A DNA stretch of 10,429 nucleotides from Bacteroidales bacterium (GCA_023145125.1 JAGLEK010000213.1:1-10429), one strand, 5' to 3'. Counted from the stretch's first letter, positions 1-7,666 are shown. The notes: a model not told the origin generated them from the sequence alone. Made by a program: numbers and translations.

Positions 1-182
1 CCATCAGCCATCTTGATATCAAGTAATACAAGATCGGGGTGATGGTTCTTAAGTACTTTCACTCCTTCTTTAACACTGCCGGCGGTAGCAATAACCTTCA
101 CATCCGTACAATAGGTTTCAAGCATGTTAAGGATGGTTTCGCGGGCTTTTACCTCATCATCGATTACAATTGTCTTTATCAT
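1..182 (-). CDS. Response regulator, receiver domain (partial, C-terminus off the left edge)
   Basis: Translating the minus strand from the ATG at 180-182 gives about 60 residues beginning MIKTIVIDDEVKARETIL. This is the start of a CheY-like receiver domain. The acidic pair D8/D9 would bind Mg2+, and D55 in the segment PDLVLLDIKM is the expected phosphoacceptor. The output domain lies outside the window. Partners of this type of histidine kinase usually carry a LytTR DNA-binding domain, so a LytTR-type regulator is the best guess, but this is inferred from the neighbour. The gene is downstream of and codirectional with the kinase that ends at 315, so the two probably form a phosphorelay pair. 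A purine-rich stretch on the minus strand just before the ATG (around 190-198) could serve as a ribosome binding site. The family call is secure; the full gene identity is not. Confidence 0.88.
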   Translation of the reverse strand, partial: MIKTIVIDDEVKARETILNMLETYCTDVKVIATAGSVKEGVKVLKNHHPDLVLLDIKMAD

Positions 183-314
183 TTGAATCTTCTCTTTGGT
201 ATCGTTTATTAATCAGGCTTGCAGTAAAAATACAAAAACTTAGCAAATTTTCATAGTGGAAATATGCTTTCGTGTGTGTTTTCATCGCATGCTCAAATTG
301 TGCAGACAATAAGT

Positions 315-3260
315 TTAAACATTTTTATACGGGATGTATATTCTAACTCGTGTGCCAGTGGCTGCACCATCACTGCCGTGAAGATCAATGATCTCCAGCT
401 GTATTTTCCTGGGGGTGATCTTGTTCATTGATTCCATTCTCTTGCTGATGATCTCCAATCCCATTGATTTGTGAAGCTTCCCTTTTTTCTTTTGCATTTT
501 CATGGCTTTTTCCCTTCCTATGCCATTATCCTCAACCTCGACCATCAGGCAGTCGTCCTTTATACTTATGTCCAGCTTTAATTCCCCTTGCTTCTTCTTA
601 TGCTGCAATCCGTGCTCTATAGCATTTTCGAGGAAGGGCTGTATCATCAATGGAGGTATCTCTGTTGATTCAGGGATCAGCTCGTCGTCGACATGGATTA
701 TGAAATCAAACTTTTCGCTGAACCGCAATCGTTGCAGTTCCAGATAATACTGCAGGGCTTCAATTTCCTTGTCCAGTGTAATATATTCTTCACTGGAGCC
801 ATAAAGAGTATGCCTGATCAGCTTGGCAAAGGCGGTCAGGTACCGGCCGGCTTCCCTTGGCTTATTCCTATACATAAAACCCTGTATGGCAAGCAATGCA
901 TTAAATACAAAGTGGGGGTTCATCTGAAGCCGGAATAACTTCTGTTCCATTTTTACCAGTTCATACCTGGCATTTTCTTTTATTTTTTTCTGTCTCTGAA
1001 AGAAAGCCCAGATGAGTACCAGGGTACCTGACGACAATATGATCAACAGGATCATGAACCATATTGTTTGTGTGAAATGTTTTTTGATCCGGAATTGAAT
1101 ATTTTTTGGGGAATCGTTCCAAATCCCATGGATATTCCCAACATTTACAAAAAAAGTGTAATCACCCGGTGGCAGGTTTGGGAAATTGGCCCATTGGTTT
1201 TTTGTCTGGATGATCTCATCATTATAATCGGAAAGCATATACCGGTATCTCAGGTTTTCACCCAACCTGTAGCTGATCCCGCTAAAGTTGATCCGGATAT
1301 CATTTTGATCATGGGCCAGCGAATAATAATCCAATATGCAGGTATCCCTTCCATTGATCTGAATGCTGTTGATCTGTATCAGTGGTGGAACAAGATGTGG
1401 TTTGAGATTCGCCGGGTCAAAAGACACAAGCCCTGTGCCGGTGGCCAGCCAGATAAAGCCATCATGCATCCTGATACTGTTAATCTCATTGGAAGGTAAT
1501 CCATCGCTTTGTCCATAGCTTTCAATGGCATAATCATCGTACCCGGATGTAAAAACGATCCTGTTCAAGCCGTCTTTAGTACCTACCCATAAGATTGTGT
1601 CATTCTGTGCGTATAGAGACTTGATCGTATTTCCTATCAATCCATTTTCTTCAGTCAGATGATAAGTGACACTATCGTTATATAGAAAAACCAGGCCATG
1701 GGCCGATGTACCGATAACCATCATCTCTTTCAATTTGGTAATACTGCTGATCCGTTCCCTGAGAATTGGCGATAAGCTGCCTTTGAAATATGATCTGCCT
1801 TTTTTATAAACAAATAGCCCATAGAGTGTTCCAATCCAGATATCCTGATCTTCTTCCTGATATACTGAATATATCCTTCTGCTTGTATCAGGTACTATGA
1901 ACTTTTGCAGTTCGCCATGCTTATAGATTCCCAACCTCGTGCTGGCAACGATTATGGTTTCATCAGGACCGCTGCAGAGGAAGTTAGAACTTAAGATAGT
2001 ATCGGGGGGATGTGGAAACCCTGCAGGGTCATAACGCAGATATTCCGTTGAGGGGAGCCACAAATATCCATCCGAATCAATACAAATGTGTCTGACCCAG
2101 TCAAATGGTTCTCCGATATCAACCCGCCTGATCTTGCTTAGCTTACCTTGCGATAAGCTGCCTGAATATAAATGTTTGTCCCTGCTGGTGAACCAGAGCC
2201 GGTTTCCTGAAATGGCAAGTGCCATAACATTCAGGGCACGGTCATCCTCCGGCAGAGTAAAAAGGCTAAAATCAAAACTTGGTGAAAAGAACACACCCTG
2301 GCCTTCGGTTCCCAGCCAGTAATCCCCCTCCTTATCCTGAGTAATGCTGGTGATCGTATAACCATCCAGAAAATGGACACCCCGGTCTCTAAACAAGTTG
2401 TCCTCAAACATGTAAACGCCATTGTCATATTTCACACTTATCCATAATTTATCCTTGTCATCTACAAATACGGAAAGGATCTCATTATTAAATGATTTTT
2501 GAGCAATAAGCTTGTGATCCTTTATGTAGTATATATTGTTCCGGTAGCTGACCAGATAGGCATCTTTGCCTGTCTCAATAAAATGGCGCTGAAACTCGCG
2601 GTGGGTAAATTCCACCATGATATAATAGATGCTGTCAGTATAAAAAAGATGTCCTTCCTTATTGCAGGAATGCGGCCTGCGGTTTATAATGGTTAAAAAG
2701 TAGTCGTTACCCTTATCTTCAAATAAAAGATAACACGTATCATTAGTGTGAGGTCGCAGCGACAGGTGGGCATTGATATTGCCCTCTTTATCGATATAGG
2801 CATACCCTCCCTGCCGGGGCGACATCAATAAACCTCCTGTAGAATCAACAAATATTTTGTTAAAATAATTATCCCTGAAATATTTTACAATCGTATCATT
2901 ATAAGGGTAGATAACAAACTCTCCCCGATCATAATAACTGAGCATCCCATTGTATGCAAGGAACCAGATACGGCCAAATGCATCCTTATAAAGCTTCAGT
3001 GTTGAATTGGCAGGCAAGCCATTGGCTACATTAAAATTTATGAATTCATTGCCGTTATATCTGCAAACGCCATTGTCTGTGGCAAACCACAAAAGCCCGT
3101 CGTCAGCAACCAGAACATCATATACATCGTTTCCCGGCAGGCCTTCTTCCTCAGTAAATTTGCTGAATATGGGATCCTGCGGATAAGCAGGCTGTAGAAA
3201 CAGCATGAGCATTCCGATAACACAGCAAAAGATATAATTGATTACTTTTTGATTAAGCAT
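315..3260 (-). CDS. Membrane sensor histidine kinase with periplasmic propeller, Y_Y_Y domain and HisKA_5/LytS-type kinase core
   Basis: This 981-residue protein likely senses an extracytoplasmic signal and phosphorylates the response regulator encoded just downstream. Residues 1-28 form a signal peptide or N-terminal anchor ending near AYPQDP. Residues about 30-630 contain repeats of the ligand-binding propeller type (Reg_prop), with recurrent units such as GLPGNDVYDVLVADDGLLWFAT and DIWIGTLYGL. Residues about 653-728 fit a Y_Y_Y domain, followed by one membrane helix at about 732-754 and a short coiled linker. The kinase core has the phosphoacceptor H783 in QMNPHFVFN, an N box around LEN (N879), a G1 box DNGIG (911-915) and GLEI near 934. 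This is the His_kinase (PF06580-like) family, normally paired with LytTR regulators. There is no AraC-type HTH, so it is not a one-piece hybrid. The frame is intact throughout. The ligand is unknown. Confidence 0.93.
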   Translation of the reverse strand: MLNQKVINYIFCCVIGMLMLFLQPAYPQDPIFSKFTEEEGLPGNDVYDVLVADDGLLWFATDNGVCRYNGNEFINFNVANGLPANSTLKLYKDAFGRIWFLAYNGMLSYYDRGEFVIYPYNDTIVKYFRDNYFNKIFVDSTGGLLMSPRQGGYAYIDKEGNINAHLSLRPHTNDTCYLLFEDKGNDYFLTIINRRPHSCNKEGHLFYTDSIYYIMVEFTHREFQRHFIETGKDAYLVSYRNNIYYIKDHKLIAQKSFNNEILSVFVDDKDKLWISVKYDNGVYMFEDNLFRDRGVHFLDGYTITSITQDKEGDYWLGTEGQGVFFSPSFDFSLFTLPEDDRALNVMALAISGNRLWFTSRDKHLYSGSLSQGKLSKIRRVDIGEPFDWVRHICIDSDGYLWLPSTEYLRYDPAGFPHPPDTILSSNFLCSGPDETIIVASTRLGIYKHGELQKFIVPDTSRRIYSVYQEEDQDIWIGTLYGLFVYKKGRSYFKGSLSPILRERISSITKLKEMMVIGTSAHGLVFLYNDSVTYHLTEENGLIGNTIKSLYAQNDTILWVGTKDGLNRIVFTSGYDDYAIESYGQSDGLPSNEINSIRMHDGFIWLATGTGLVSFDPANLKPHLVPPLIQINSIQINGRDTCILDYYSLAHDQNDIRINFSGISYRLGENLRYRYMLSDYNDEIIQTKNQWANFPNLPPGDYTFFVNVGNIHGIWNDSPKNIQFRIKKHFTQTIWFMILLIILSSGTLVLIWAFFQRQKKIKENARYELVKMEQKLFRLQMNPHFVFNALLAIQGFMYRNKPREAGRYLTAFAKLIRHTLYGSSEEYITLDKEIEALQYYLELQRLRFSEKFDFIIHVDDELIPESTEIPPLMIQPFLENAIEHGLQHKKKQGELKLDISIKDDCLMVEVEDNGIGREKAMKMQKKKGKLHKSMGLEIISKRMESMNKITPRKIQLEIIDLHGSDGAATGTRVRIYIPYKNV

Positions 3261-3335
3261 GGCCCCGATAAAGATTACAATTGCAATTTAATCATTTTTT
3301 TAATATTCCGCGATTTTACAGTGGATTGCGATTGT

Positions 3336-3366
3336 TTTGGAGAAAGCAATTTCCTTATTATCTTTG
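3336..3366 (+). promoter_or_regulatory. Bacteroidota-type promoter for yicC-gmk-nadD
   Basis: TTTG at 3336-3339 is followed, after a 19-base spacer, by TATCTTTG at 3359-3366. This matches the Bacteroidetes sigma-ABfr consensus TTTG-N19-21-TAnnTTTG in both boxes and in spacing. The -7 box ends 17 bases before the yicC ATG at 3384, which leaves a short leader. It also shows that the in-frame sequence upstream of 3384 is promoter rather than coding. Confidence 0.8.
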
Positions 3367-3383
3367 CTGTAAATAAAAGAATT

Positions 3384-4259
3384 ATGATCAAATCGATGAC
3401 AGGGTTCGGCAGGAGTACTCTTGATTTGCCGGAGAGAAGCATCTCCATTGATGTTAAGTCGCTAAACAGCAAACAATTTGATGCATACCTGCGTTTACCT
3501 CCACTTTATCGTGAAAAAGAAGGTGAGCTCAGACTGCTTCTTAATAATGAGCTGGAGCGCGGCAAGATAGAACTCAACATTAATATTGACAAGAACGGTG
3601 AAACAGGCGTTTATCAGTTTAACCGAGTACTGGCAAAGCAGTATTATACCGAGATCAAAGCGCTTGCAGAAGAATTAAACCTGGAAATGAACGACCAGGT
3701 GATAAGCACTATTACAAAGATGCCGGATGTTTTAAAGGCAGAACAAGCATCCCTTTCTGAGGAAGAGTGGCTGCAAGTACGGAAGGCTGTTAAAACAGCC
3801 ATTGACAAGCTGAATGATTTCCGGATAAAGGAAGGTGCCGCACTTGAAAAAGACTTGCTCTCCAGGGCAATATTGATTGAAAAGCTCCTTGAGAAGATCC
3901 CGCCTCTTGAGGAAAAGCGGATCACACATATGCGGGAACGCCTGAAAAAGCAACTTGAAGATTACCTCCAGCAAGGGACGGTTGATATGAACCGCTTTGA
4001 GCAGGAAGTAGTTTATTATATGGAAAAACTCGACATTACTGAAGAGAAGGTCAGGCTAAAAAAACATTGCAGCTATTTTGCTGAAATCCTTGCAGAACAA
4101 GGGTCTAACGGGAAAAAGCTTGGTTTTATATCCCAGGAAATGGGCCGTGAGATCAACACCCTGGGCTCCAAAGCCAACGACGCCGACATTCAGAAGATCG
4201 TGGTGCTGATGAAAGATGAACTGGAAAAGATCAAGGAGCAATTATTCAATATTCTCTGA
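3384..4259 (+). CDS. yicC: YicC-family endoribonuclease
   Basis: This 291-residue protein begins MIKSMTGFGR, the hallmark N-terminus of the YicC/YloC family. Near the C-terminus it carries GKKLGFISQEMGREINTLGSKA, the conserved DUF1732 signature. Family members in E. coli and B. subtilis are reported to act as endoribonucleases on RNA; the substrate here cannot be predicted. The reading frame is open back to 3249, but the ATG at 3384 is preferred because it gives the exact family N-terminus and because a promoter sits inside the upstream extension. No strong Shine-Dalgarno sequence precedes it, as is usual in this phylum. The gene leads a three-gene operon; its TGA overlaps the gmk ATG by one base (TGATG at 4257-4261), which suggests translational coupling. 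The yicC-gmk-nadD order is common in Bacteroidota. Confidence 0.95.
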   Translation: MIKSMTGFGRSTLDLPERSISIDVKSLNSKQFDAYLRLPPLYREKEGELRLLLNNELERGKIELNINIDKNGETGVYQFNRVLAKQYYTEIKALAEELNLEMNDQVISTITKMPDVLKAEQASLSEEEWLQVRKAVKTAIDKLNDFRIKEGAALEKDLLSRAILIEKLLEKIPPLEEKRITHMRERLKKQLEDYLQQGTVDMNRFEQEVVYYMEKLDITEEKVRLKKHCSYFAEILAEQGSNGKKLGFISQEMGREINTLGSKANDADIQKIVVLMKDELEKIKEQLFNIL

Positions 4260-4828
4260 TGGAAGCTAAGCTTGTCATATTTTCCGCTCCCTCCGGTGCA
4301 GGCAAGACTACCATTGTCCGTGCCATGCTGGATAGTTTCCAGAATCTCGAATTTTCCATTTCTGCCTGCAGCAGGCCAAAAAGAGAAAATGAAGTTGACG
4401 GACAAGATTACTATTTCATGGGCGTAGAAGGCTTCAAAAAGAAGATTGAAGAAGATGCTTTCCTGGAATGGGAAGAGGTTTACCGGGATCATTTTTACGG
4501 AACTCTGAAATCTGAGGTAACACGTATCGGGGCAAAGGATCATTTTGTGATCTTCGATGTAGACGCTTACGGAGGCTTGAACATTAAAAGGCAATTCGGC
4601 AGTAAGGCCCTTGCAATATTCATTATGCCGCCTTCTGTTGAAGTCCTTGAGGACCGCCTGAGAAAACGATCGACCGATACCGATAAGAATATCCAAAAAA
4701 GAATGGACAAGGCAAGGCATGAGATCAGCAAGGCAGATGAATTTGATAAGATCATTATTAATGATGAACTTAATGATGCCATTGATGAAGCAAAAAGAGC
4801 CGTATCAGATTTTTTGAATAATGAGTGA
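4259..4828 (+). CDS. gmk: Guanylate kinase
   Basis: The enzyme phosphorylates GMP to GDP with ATP in the cytoplasm and is essential for guanine nucleotide supply. At 189 residues it has normal family length. The P-loop is SAPSGAGKTT at residues 9-18, with K16 the phosphate-binding lysine. The GMP-binding region includes ACSRPKRENEVDGQDYYF (about 36-53) and FLEWEEVYRDHFYGT (68-82). FDVDAYGGLNIK (99-110) matches the conserved segment written DVDVQGG in many homologues, and the lid arginines lie in RLRKRSTDT (133-141). The start ATG overlaps the yicC stop by one base, and the 3' end overlaps nadD by 8 bases. All the expected catalytic features are present, so it should be active. Confidence 0.97.
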   Translation: MEAKLVIFSAPSGAGKTTIVRAMLDSFQNLEFSISACSRPKRENEVDGQDYYFMGVEGFKKKIEEDAFLEWEEVYRDHFYGTLKSEVTRIGAKDHFVIFDVDAYGGLNIKRQFGSKALAIFIMPPSVEVLEDRLRKRSTDTDKNIQKRMDKARHEISKADEFDKIIINDELNDAIDEAKRAVSDFLNNE

Positions 4829-5408
4829 AAAAAGTAAAACCGGGCTGTTTTTCGGATCATTTAACCCCATTCACATTGGGCATATGATCCTTGCCGGGTA
4901 TATGATAGAATATACCGACCTCAAGGAAGTCTGGTTTGTTGTTTCACCCCAGAACCCTCTCAAAGAGAAGAACAGCCTTTTGGCGGATTATCACCGCCTT
5001 GCCATGGTGAATATTGCCGTGGAAGATGATGCCCGCATGCGTTCCTGCAACATAGAGTTTAAGATGCCCCAGCCATCATATACCATCGATACCCTGGCAT
5101 ATCTTGACGAAAAGCACCCCGACAGGCACTTTGTATTGATCGGGGGTACCGATATTCTTCCCAGCTTTCATAAATGGAAAAATTACAAGGTTTTGCTGGA
5201 AAACTATCCCCTGTATATTTACAATCGTCCGCACTATGAGCCCGGCGAATACAGCAGTCACAAGAATATCAGTTTTTTCGATGCACCCCTGCTCGAAATA
5301 TCAGCCAGCTTTATCAGGGCTTCAATAAAACAAGAAAAAGACATCCGGTATATGCTCCCTCCCAGGGTATATGAATACATAATGGAGATGCACTTTTACG
5401 AAAAATAG
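4821..5408 (+). CDS. nadD: Nicotinate-nucleotide adenylyltransferase
   Basis: NadD transfers AMP from ATP to nicotinate mononucleotide, giving deamido-NAD+, in de novo and salvage NAD synthesis. The 195-residue protein has the nucleotidyltransferase signature GSFNPIHIGH at residues 12-21, corresponding to the G-x-F-D/N-P-x-H-x-G-H motif with H18 and H21. The C-terminal ATP-binding motif is ISASFIRASI at about 160-169, of the ISxxxIR type. The central VLIGGTDILPSFHKW segment is also typical of NadD. The start ATG lies inside the last codons of gmk, in the arrangement ATGAGTGA at 4821-4828, so translation is probably coupled to gmk. There is no clear terminator between its stop and the convergent acetyltransferase gene 34 bases away. 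Confidence 0.96.
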   Translation: MSEKSKTGLFFGSFNPIHIGHMILAGYMIEYTDLKEVWFVVSPQNPLKEKNSLLADYHRLAMVNIAVEDDARMRSCNIEFKMPQPSYTIDTLAYLDEKHPDRHFVLIGGTDILPSFHKWKNYKVLLENYPLYIYNRPHYEPGEYSSHKNISFFDAPLLEISASFIRASIKQEKDIRYMLPPRVYEYIMEMHFYEK

Positions 5409-5442
5409 CTTTCTTCTAAATTCCTTGCTATCCGGACTTTGA

Positions 5443-6108
5443 TCAGAAATAATAAGTAATAGAATCCCCGTCGGATTCCTGCTTTTGAATTTTCTCTTTA
5501 TTAACCTTCCTTTGAGCAATGTCATGAAGGCCACTTTCAATATCTTCTTTCTCAAAAACAAGTTTGATCGGGTCATCACCGGCCAGCATGTTTAGCATTA
5601 CTTTAAGCTTTCTGGCCACAAAACCCATATTTTCTTTTTCCAGTGAAAGACGGACGTATTCTTTTTCCGGGTCATCTTCGATCACTTTAAATCCAAGAAT
5701 TTTATTATACTTCAGCGCTCTATCATTGTTCCTGAGGATGGTAGCCGTTGGTTTGAGCTCCCAAACAGCCACGCCTACTTCTGCAAACATCATTGAGCAT
5801 ACCGTTGGAATATGTGTTTTGCGATAGTACTTATCCCAGATAAAAATACCGCTTTCCATGGTCCTTTTATCCCAGTCGATCTCCTTACCGTTGATCAGAC
5901 CGATCTTTTTACCCTTATATTCCACAATGAAATACAGGTTATTAATGTTATCGATGGATTTAAACCACATTTTTTGCATTTCAGGGGTGATATGTTCCCT
6001 GTAAACCATGAATTTTTGAATGCTGGGGTGGTTCCGCCAGTGTCTGACCAACTCGATATCCTCTTCTTTCAGGCGATAGAAACGGAATTTGCTTTTTGTG
6101 GCGTACAT
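5443..6108 (-). CDS. GNAT-family N-acetyltransferase (RimJ/PseH-like)
   Basis: The predicted product is 221 residues from the ATG at 6106-6108. An upstream TTG at 6148-6150 keeps the frame open, but it would add a segment overlapping a promoter-like box, so I prefer the ATG. The N-terminus FRFYRLKEEDIELVRHWRNHP is typical of GNAT proteins related to RimJ and to PseH-type sugar-amine acetyltransferases. Residues 128-140, NNDRALKYNKILGF, form the characteristic acetyl-CoA-side motif with N, A, Y and GF. The domain ends near residue 157. The last 60 or so residues are a charged, lysine- and glutamate-rich tail with no recognised fold. It presumably acetylates a small amine; the flippase and glycosyltransferases nearby make a nucleotide-sugar amine a reasonable candidate, but this is inference. 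It is convergent with nadD and divergent from the radical SAM gene. Confidence 0.85.
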   Translation of the reverse strand: MYATKSKFRFYRLKEEDIELVRHWRNHPSIQKFMVYREHITPEMQKMWFKSIDNINNLYFIVEYKGKKIGLINGKEIDWDKRTMESGIFIWDKYYRKTHIPTVCSMMFAEVGVAVWELKPTATILRNNDRALKYNKILGFKVIEDDPEKEYVRLSLEKENMGFVARKLKVMLNMLAGDDPIKLVFEKEDIESGLHDIAQRKVNKEKIQKQESDGDSITYYF

Positions 6109-6161
6109 ATTAAATAAGATATTATGGATATAGTATACAAAATTAATCAAGATCCTGTCAA

Positions 6162-6192
6162 TATGAACATGATGCCAAAATTAATATCTTTG
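6162..6192 (+). promoter_or_regulatory. Candidate promoter for the radical SAM gene
   Basis: TATCTTTG at 6185-6192 is a perfect match to the Bacteroidota -7 box and is identical to the one before yicC. Nineteen bases upstream is TATG (6162-6165), a three-of-four match to the -33 TTTG. The -7 box ends 23 bases before the ATG at 6216. Confidence 0.6.
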
Positions 6193-6209
6193 CATATCAC
6201 TCTTTCAAA
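6176..6209 (-). promoter_or_regulatory. Candidate minus-strand promoter for the acetyltransferase gene
   Basis: Read on the minus strand, TTTG (plus 6206-6209) is followed after 22 bases by TAATTTTG (plus 6176-6183), matching TAnnTTTG. The spacer is one base longer than the usual 19-21. A second TAATTTTG lies closer to the gene at plus 6138-6145, with no good -33 partner. Either could drive the gene starting at 6108. Confidence 0.45.
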
Positions 6210-6215
6210 GCATAT

Positions 6216-7595
6216 ATGTACAATAAAAAACTGATATTGATCAACCCATTTAATCAGCATACCAGGAAGGATGTTTATGATGTCCGTACTATCTCCCCCC
6301 CCTTGTCATTGGGAATCATAGCAGGATTAACCCCCGATGATTGGGATATAGAGATCATTGATGAGAATTTCGATGACTTCACTTTCAAGGAGGCTGACCT
6401 TGTGGGAATTACAGCACTTACTTCCAGCATCAACCGGGCCTATGAGATATCAGCCATATACAGGGAAAGGGGAATTCCCACAGTAATTGGCGGCATACAT
6501 GCTTCAATGGTAACCGAAGAAGCCGAGAAATATGCGGATGTAGTGGTTACGGGTGAAGCTGAAAGTGTCTGGCACAAAGTAATCGAAGATTTTAAGCAAG
6601 GTACATTAAAGAAGCGTTACACCGGCGAATTGCTTCCGATGAAAAACAATCCTATGCCCAGGAGAGATCTTTTCCACCCCTCATATTCCTATGCAAACAT
6701 TCAAACTTCCCGTGGATGCCCAATGAATTGCGATTTCTGTTCTGTCCATAATTTTAATGGGCATCAATACCGGCAACGATCGGTGGAGGATGTGCTGGAT
6801 GAACTGGAAACCATCCCGCAGGAGCAGGTTTATTTTGTAGACGATAATATCATTGGATACTCAAAACAATCGGCTGAACGCGCCATTCGGTTGTTTAAAG
6901 GTATTGTTGACAGGGGAATCAAAATTGACTGGTACTGCCAGGCCTCTCTGAATGTGGCCGATAACGAAGATGTGCTTAAATGGGCTGCAAAAAGTGGATG
7001 CCGCATGATCCTGATCGGTATTGAATCGGAGAAGGAGGAGCAATTGCAGGAGGCGAACAAAAGCCTGAACCTGAAAATGGGGATCAAAAAATACGAGGAA
7101 GTCTTTGACCGCATACATAAATACGGGATTAGTGTGCTGGGAACCCTGATCTTTGGCCTCGACAGTGATTCGAAGTCAGATCTATACGACCGTACACAAT
7201 TCGCCATTGAAAGCGGCATGGATGGTATGCAGGCAACGATTATCACCCCACTCCCGGGTACGGGTCTGTACAAGAGGATGGAAAAAGACAAGAGGCTCCT
7301 GAAGACCAATTATCCTGAAGACTGGAAATATTATCATTTTCTGGATATCGTTTACCAACCTGCAAAAATGAGCCCGGATGAACTTTATGATGAAATGCTC
7401 AAAAACTGGGGGATCATGTACGATGGCAAATTACTCCAGAAAAAAATGCTTCGTACACTGAAAGCAACTCAAAACCCGAAAGCTGCAGTCTGGTCATACC
7501 TTTCCAATGTCGAAAGGCACAACATTTGTTTCGGGAACAGAAAAGCGCCACTTGATCCAAACATTTTATTAAAAAGTCTTCAGAATGTTGGTTGA
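6216..7595 (+). CDS. B12-binding-domain radical SAM enzyme, substrate unknown
   Basis: The 459-residue protein has the two-domain layout of class B radical SAM enzymes. Residues about 1-140 resemble a cobalamin-binding Rossmann domain, with LILINPF at the start, PPLSLGIIAG (28-37), VIGGIHAS (90-97) and VTGEAE (111-116). No DxHxxG base-off histidine motif is visible, as is usual in this class. The radical SAM core follows, with cluster ligands C168, C172 and C175 in SRGCPMNCDFC, then YFVDDNI around 205-211 and a LIGIESEKEEQL segment. It should cleave S-adenosylmethionine to a 5'-deoxyadenosyl radical and may do methyl transfer or another difficult C-C or C-X reaction. The family covers BchE-like, hopanoid and many unassigned enzymes. 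Its position upstream of a flippase suggests work on a glycan or lipid precursor, but this is inferred. The frame is intact and the fold call is strong. Confidence 0.92.
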   Translation: MYNKKLILINPFNQHTRKDVYDVRTISPPLSLGIIAGLTPDDWDIEIIDENFDDFTFKEADLVGITALTSSINRAYEISAIYRERGIPTVIGGIHASMVTEEAEKYADVVVTGEAESVWHKVIEDFKQGTLKKRYTGELLPMKNNPMPRRDLFHPSYSYANIQTSRGCPMNCDFCSVHNFNGHQYRQRSVEDVLDELETIPQEQVYFVDDNIIGYSKQSAERAIRLFKGIVDRGIKIDWYCQASLNVADNEDVLKWAAKSGCRMILIGIESEKEEQLQEANKSLNLKMGIKKYEEVFDRIHKYGISVLGTLIFGLDSDSKSDLYDRTQFAIESGMDGMQATIITPLPGTGLYKRMEKDKRLLKTNYPEDWKYYHFLDIVYQPAKMSPDELYDEMLKNWGIMYDGKLLQKKMLRTLKATQNPKAAVWSYLSNVERHNICFGNRKAPLDPNILLKSLQNVG

Positions 7596-7637
7596 CAGGA
7601 CCTTCCATTCCCTCAATACGGAAGGGCCGGAACTGTC
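7594..7637 (+). other. Imperfect inverted repeat between the radical SAM and flippase genes
   Basis: GACAG (7594-7598) and CCTTCC (7601-7606) pair with GGAAGG (7620-7625) and CTGTC (7633-7637), with a 13-base apical loop and an asymmetric internal loop. The left arm begins at the last two bases of the radical SAM stop codon. No T-run follows on the plus strand, so it is not a standard intrinsic terminator. It might stabilise the upstream mRNA or attenuate read-through into the flippase gene. Confidence 0.3.
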
Positions 7638-7666
7638 AAAAATAAGAATCAGAAGTAGTTAATCGT

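Noticed and set aside
1068..1499. A 143-codon plus-strand open frame opposite the histidine kinase
   Set aside because: It is antisense to the Y_Y_Y/propeller region of an intact kinase and has no promoter or family resemblance.
3249..3383. N-terminal extension of yicC from the earlier in-frame ATG at 3249
   Set aside because: It overlaps the start of the divergent kinase gene, contains a full promoter match, and the family N-terminus MIKSMTGFG begins at 3384.
4190..4720. A 176-codon minus-strand open frame opposite gmk
   Set aside because: It lies antisense to a well-conserved guanylate kinase and shows no recognisable protein features.
6109..6150. Extension of the acetyltransferase gene to a TTG start at 6150
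   Set aside because: It is a TTG rather than ATG start, adds residues not typical of GNAT N-termini and overlaps a candidate -7 box at 6138-6145.
7594..7637. Inverted repeat considered as an intrinsic terminator after the radical SAM gene
   Set aside because: The stem is interrupted by an asymmetric internal loop and no T-run follows on the plus strand, so it is listed only as an inverted repeat.
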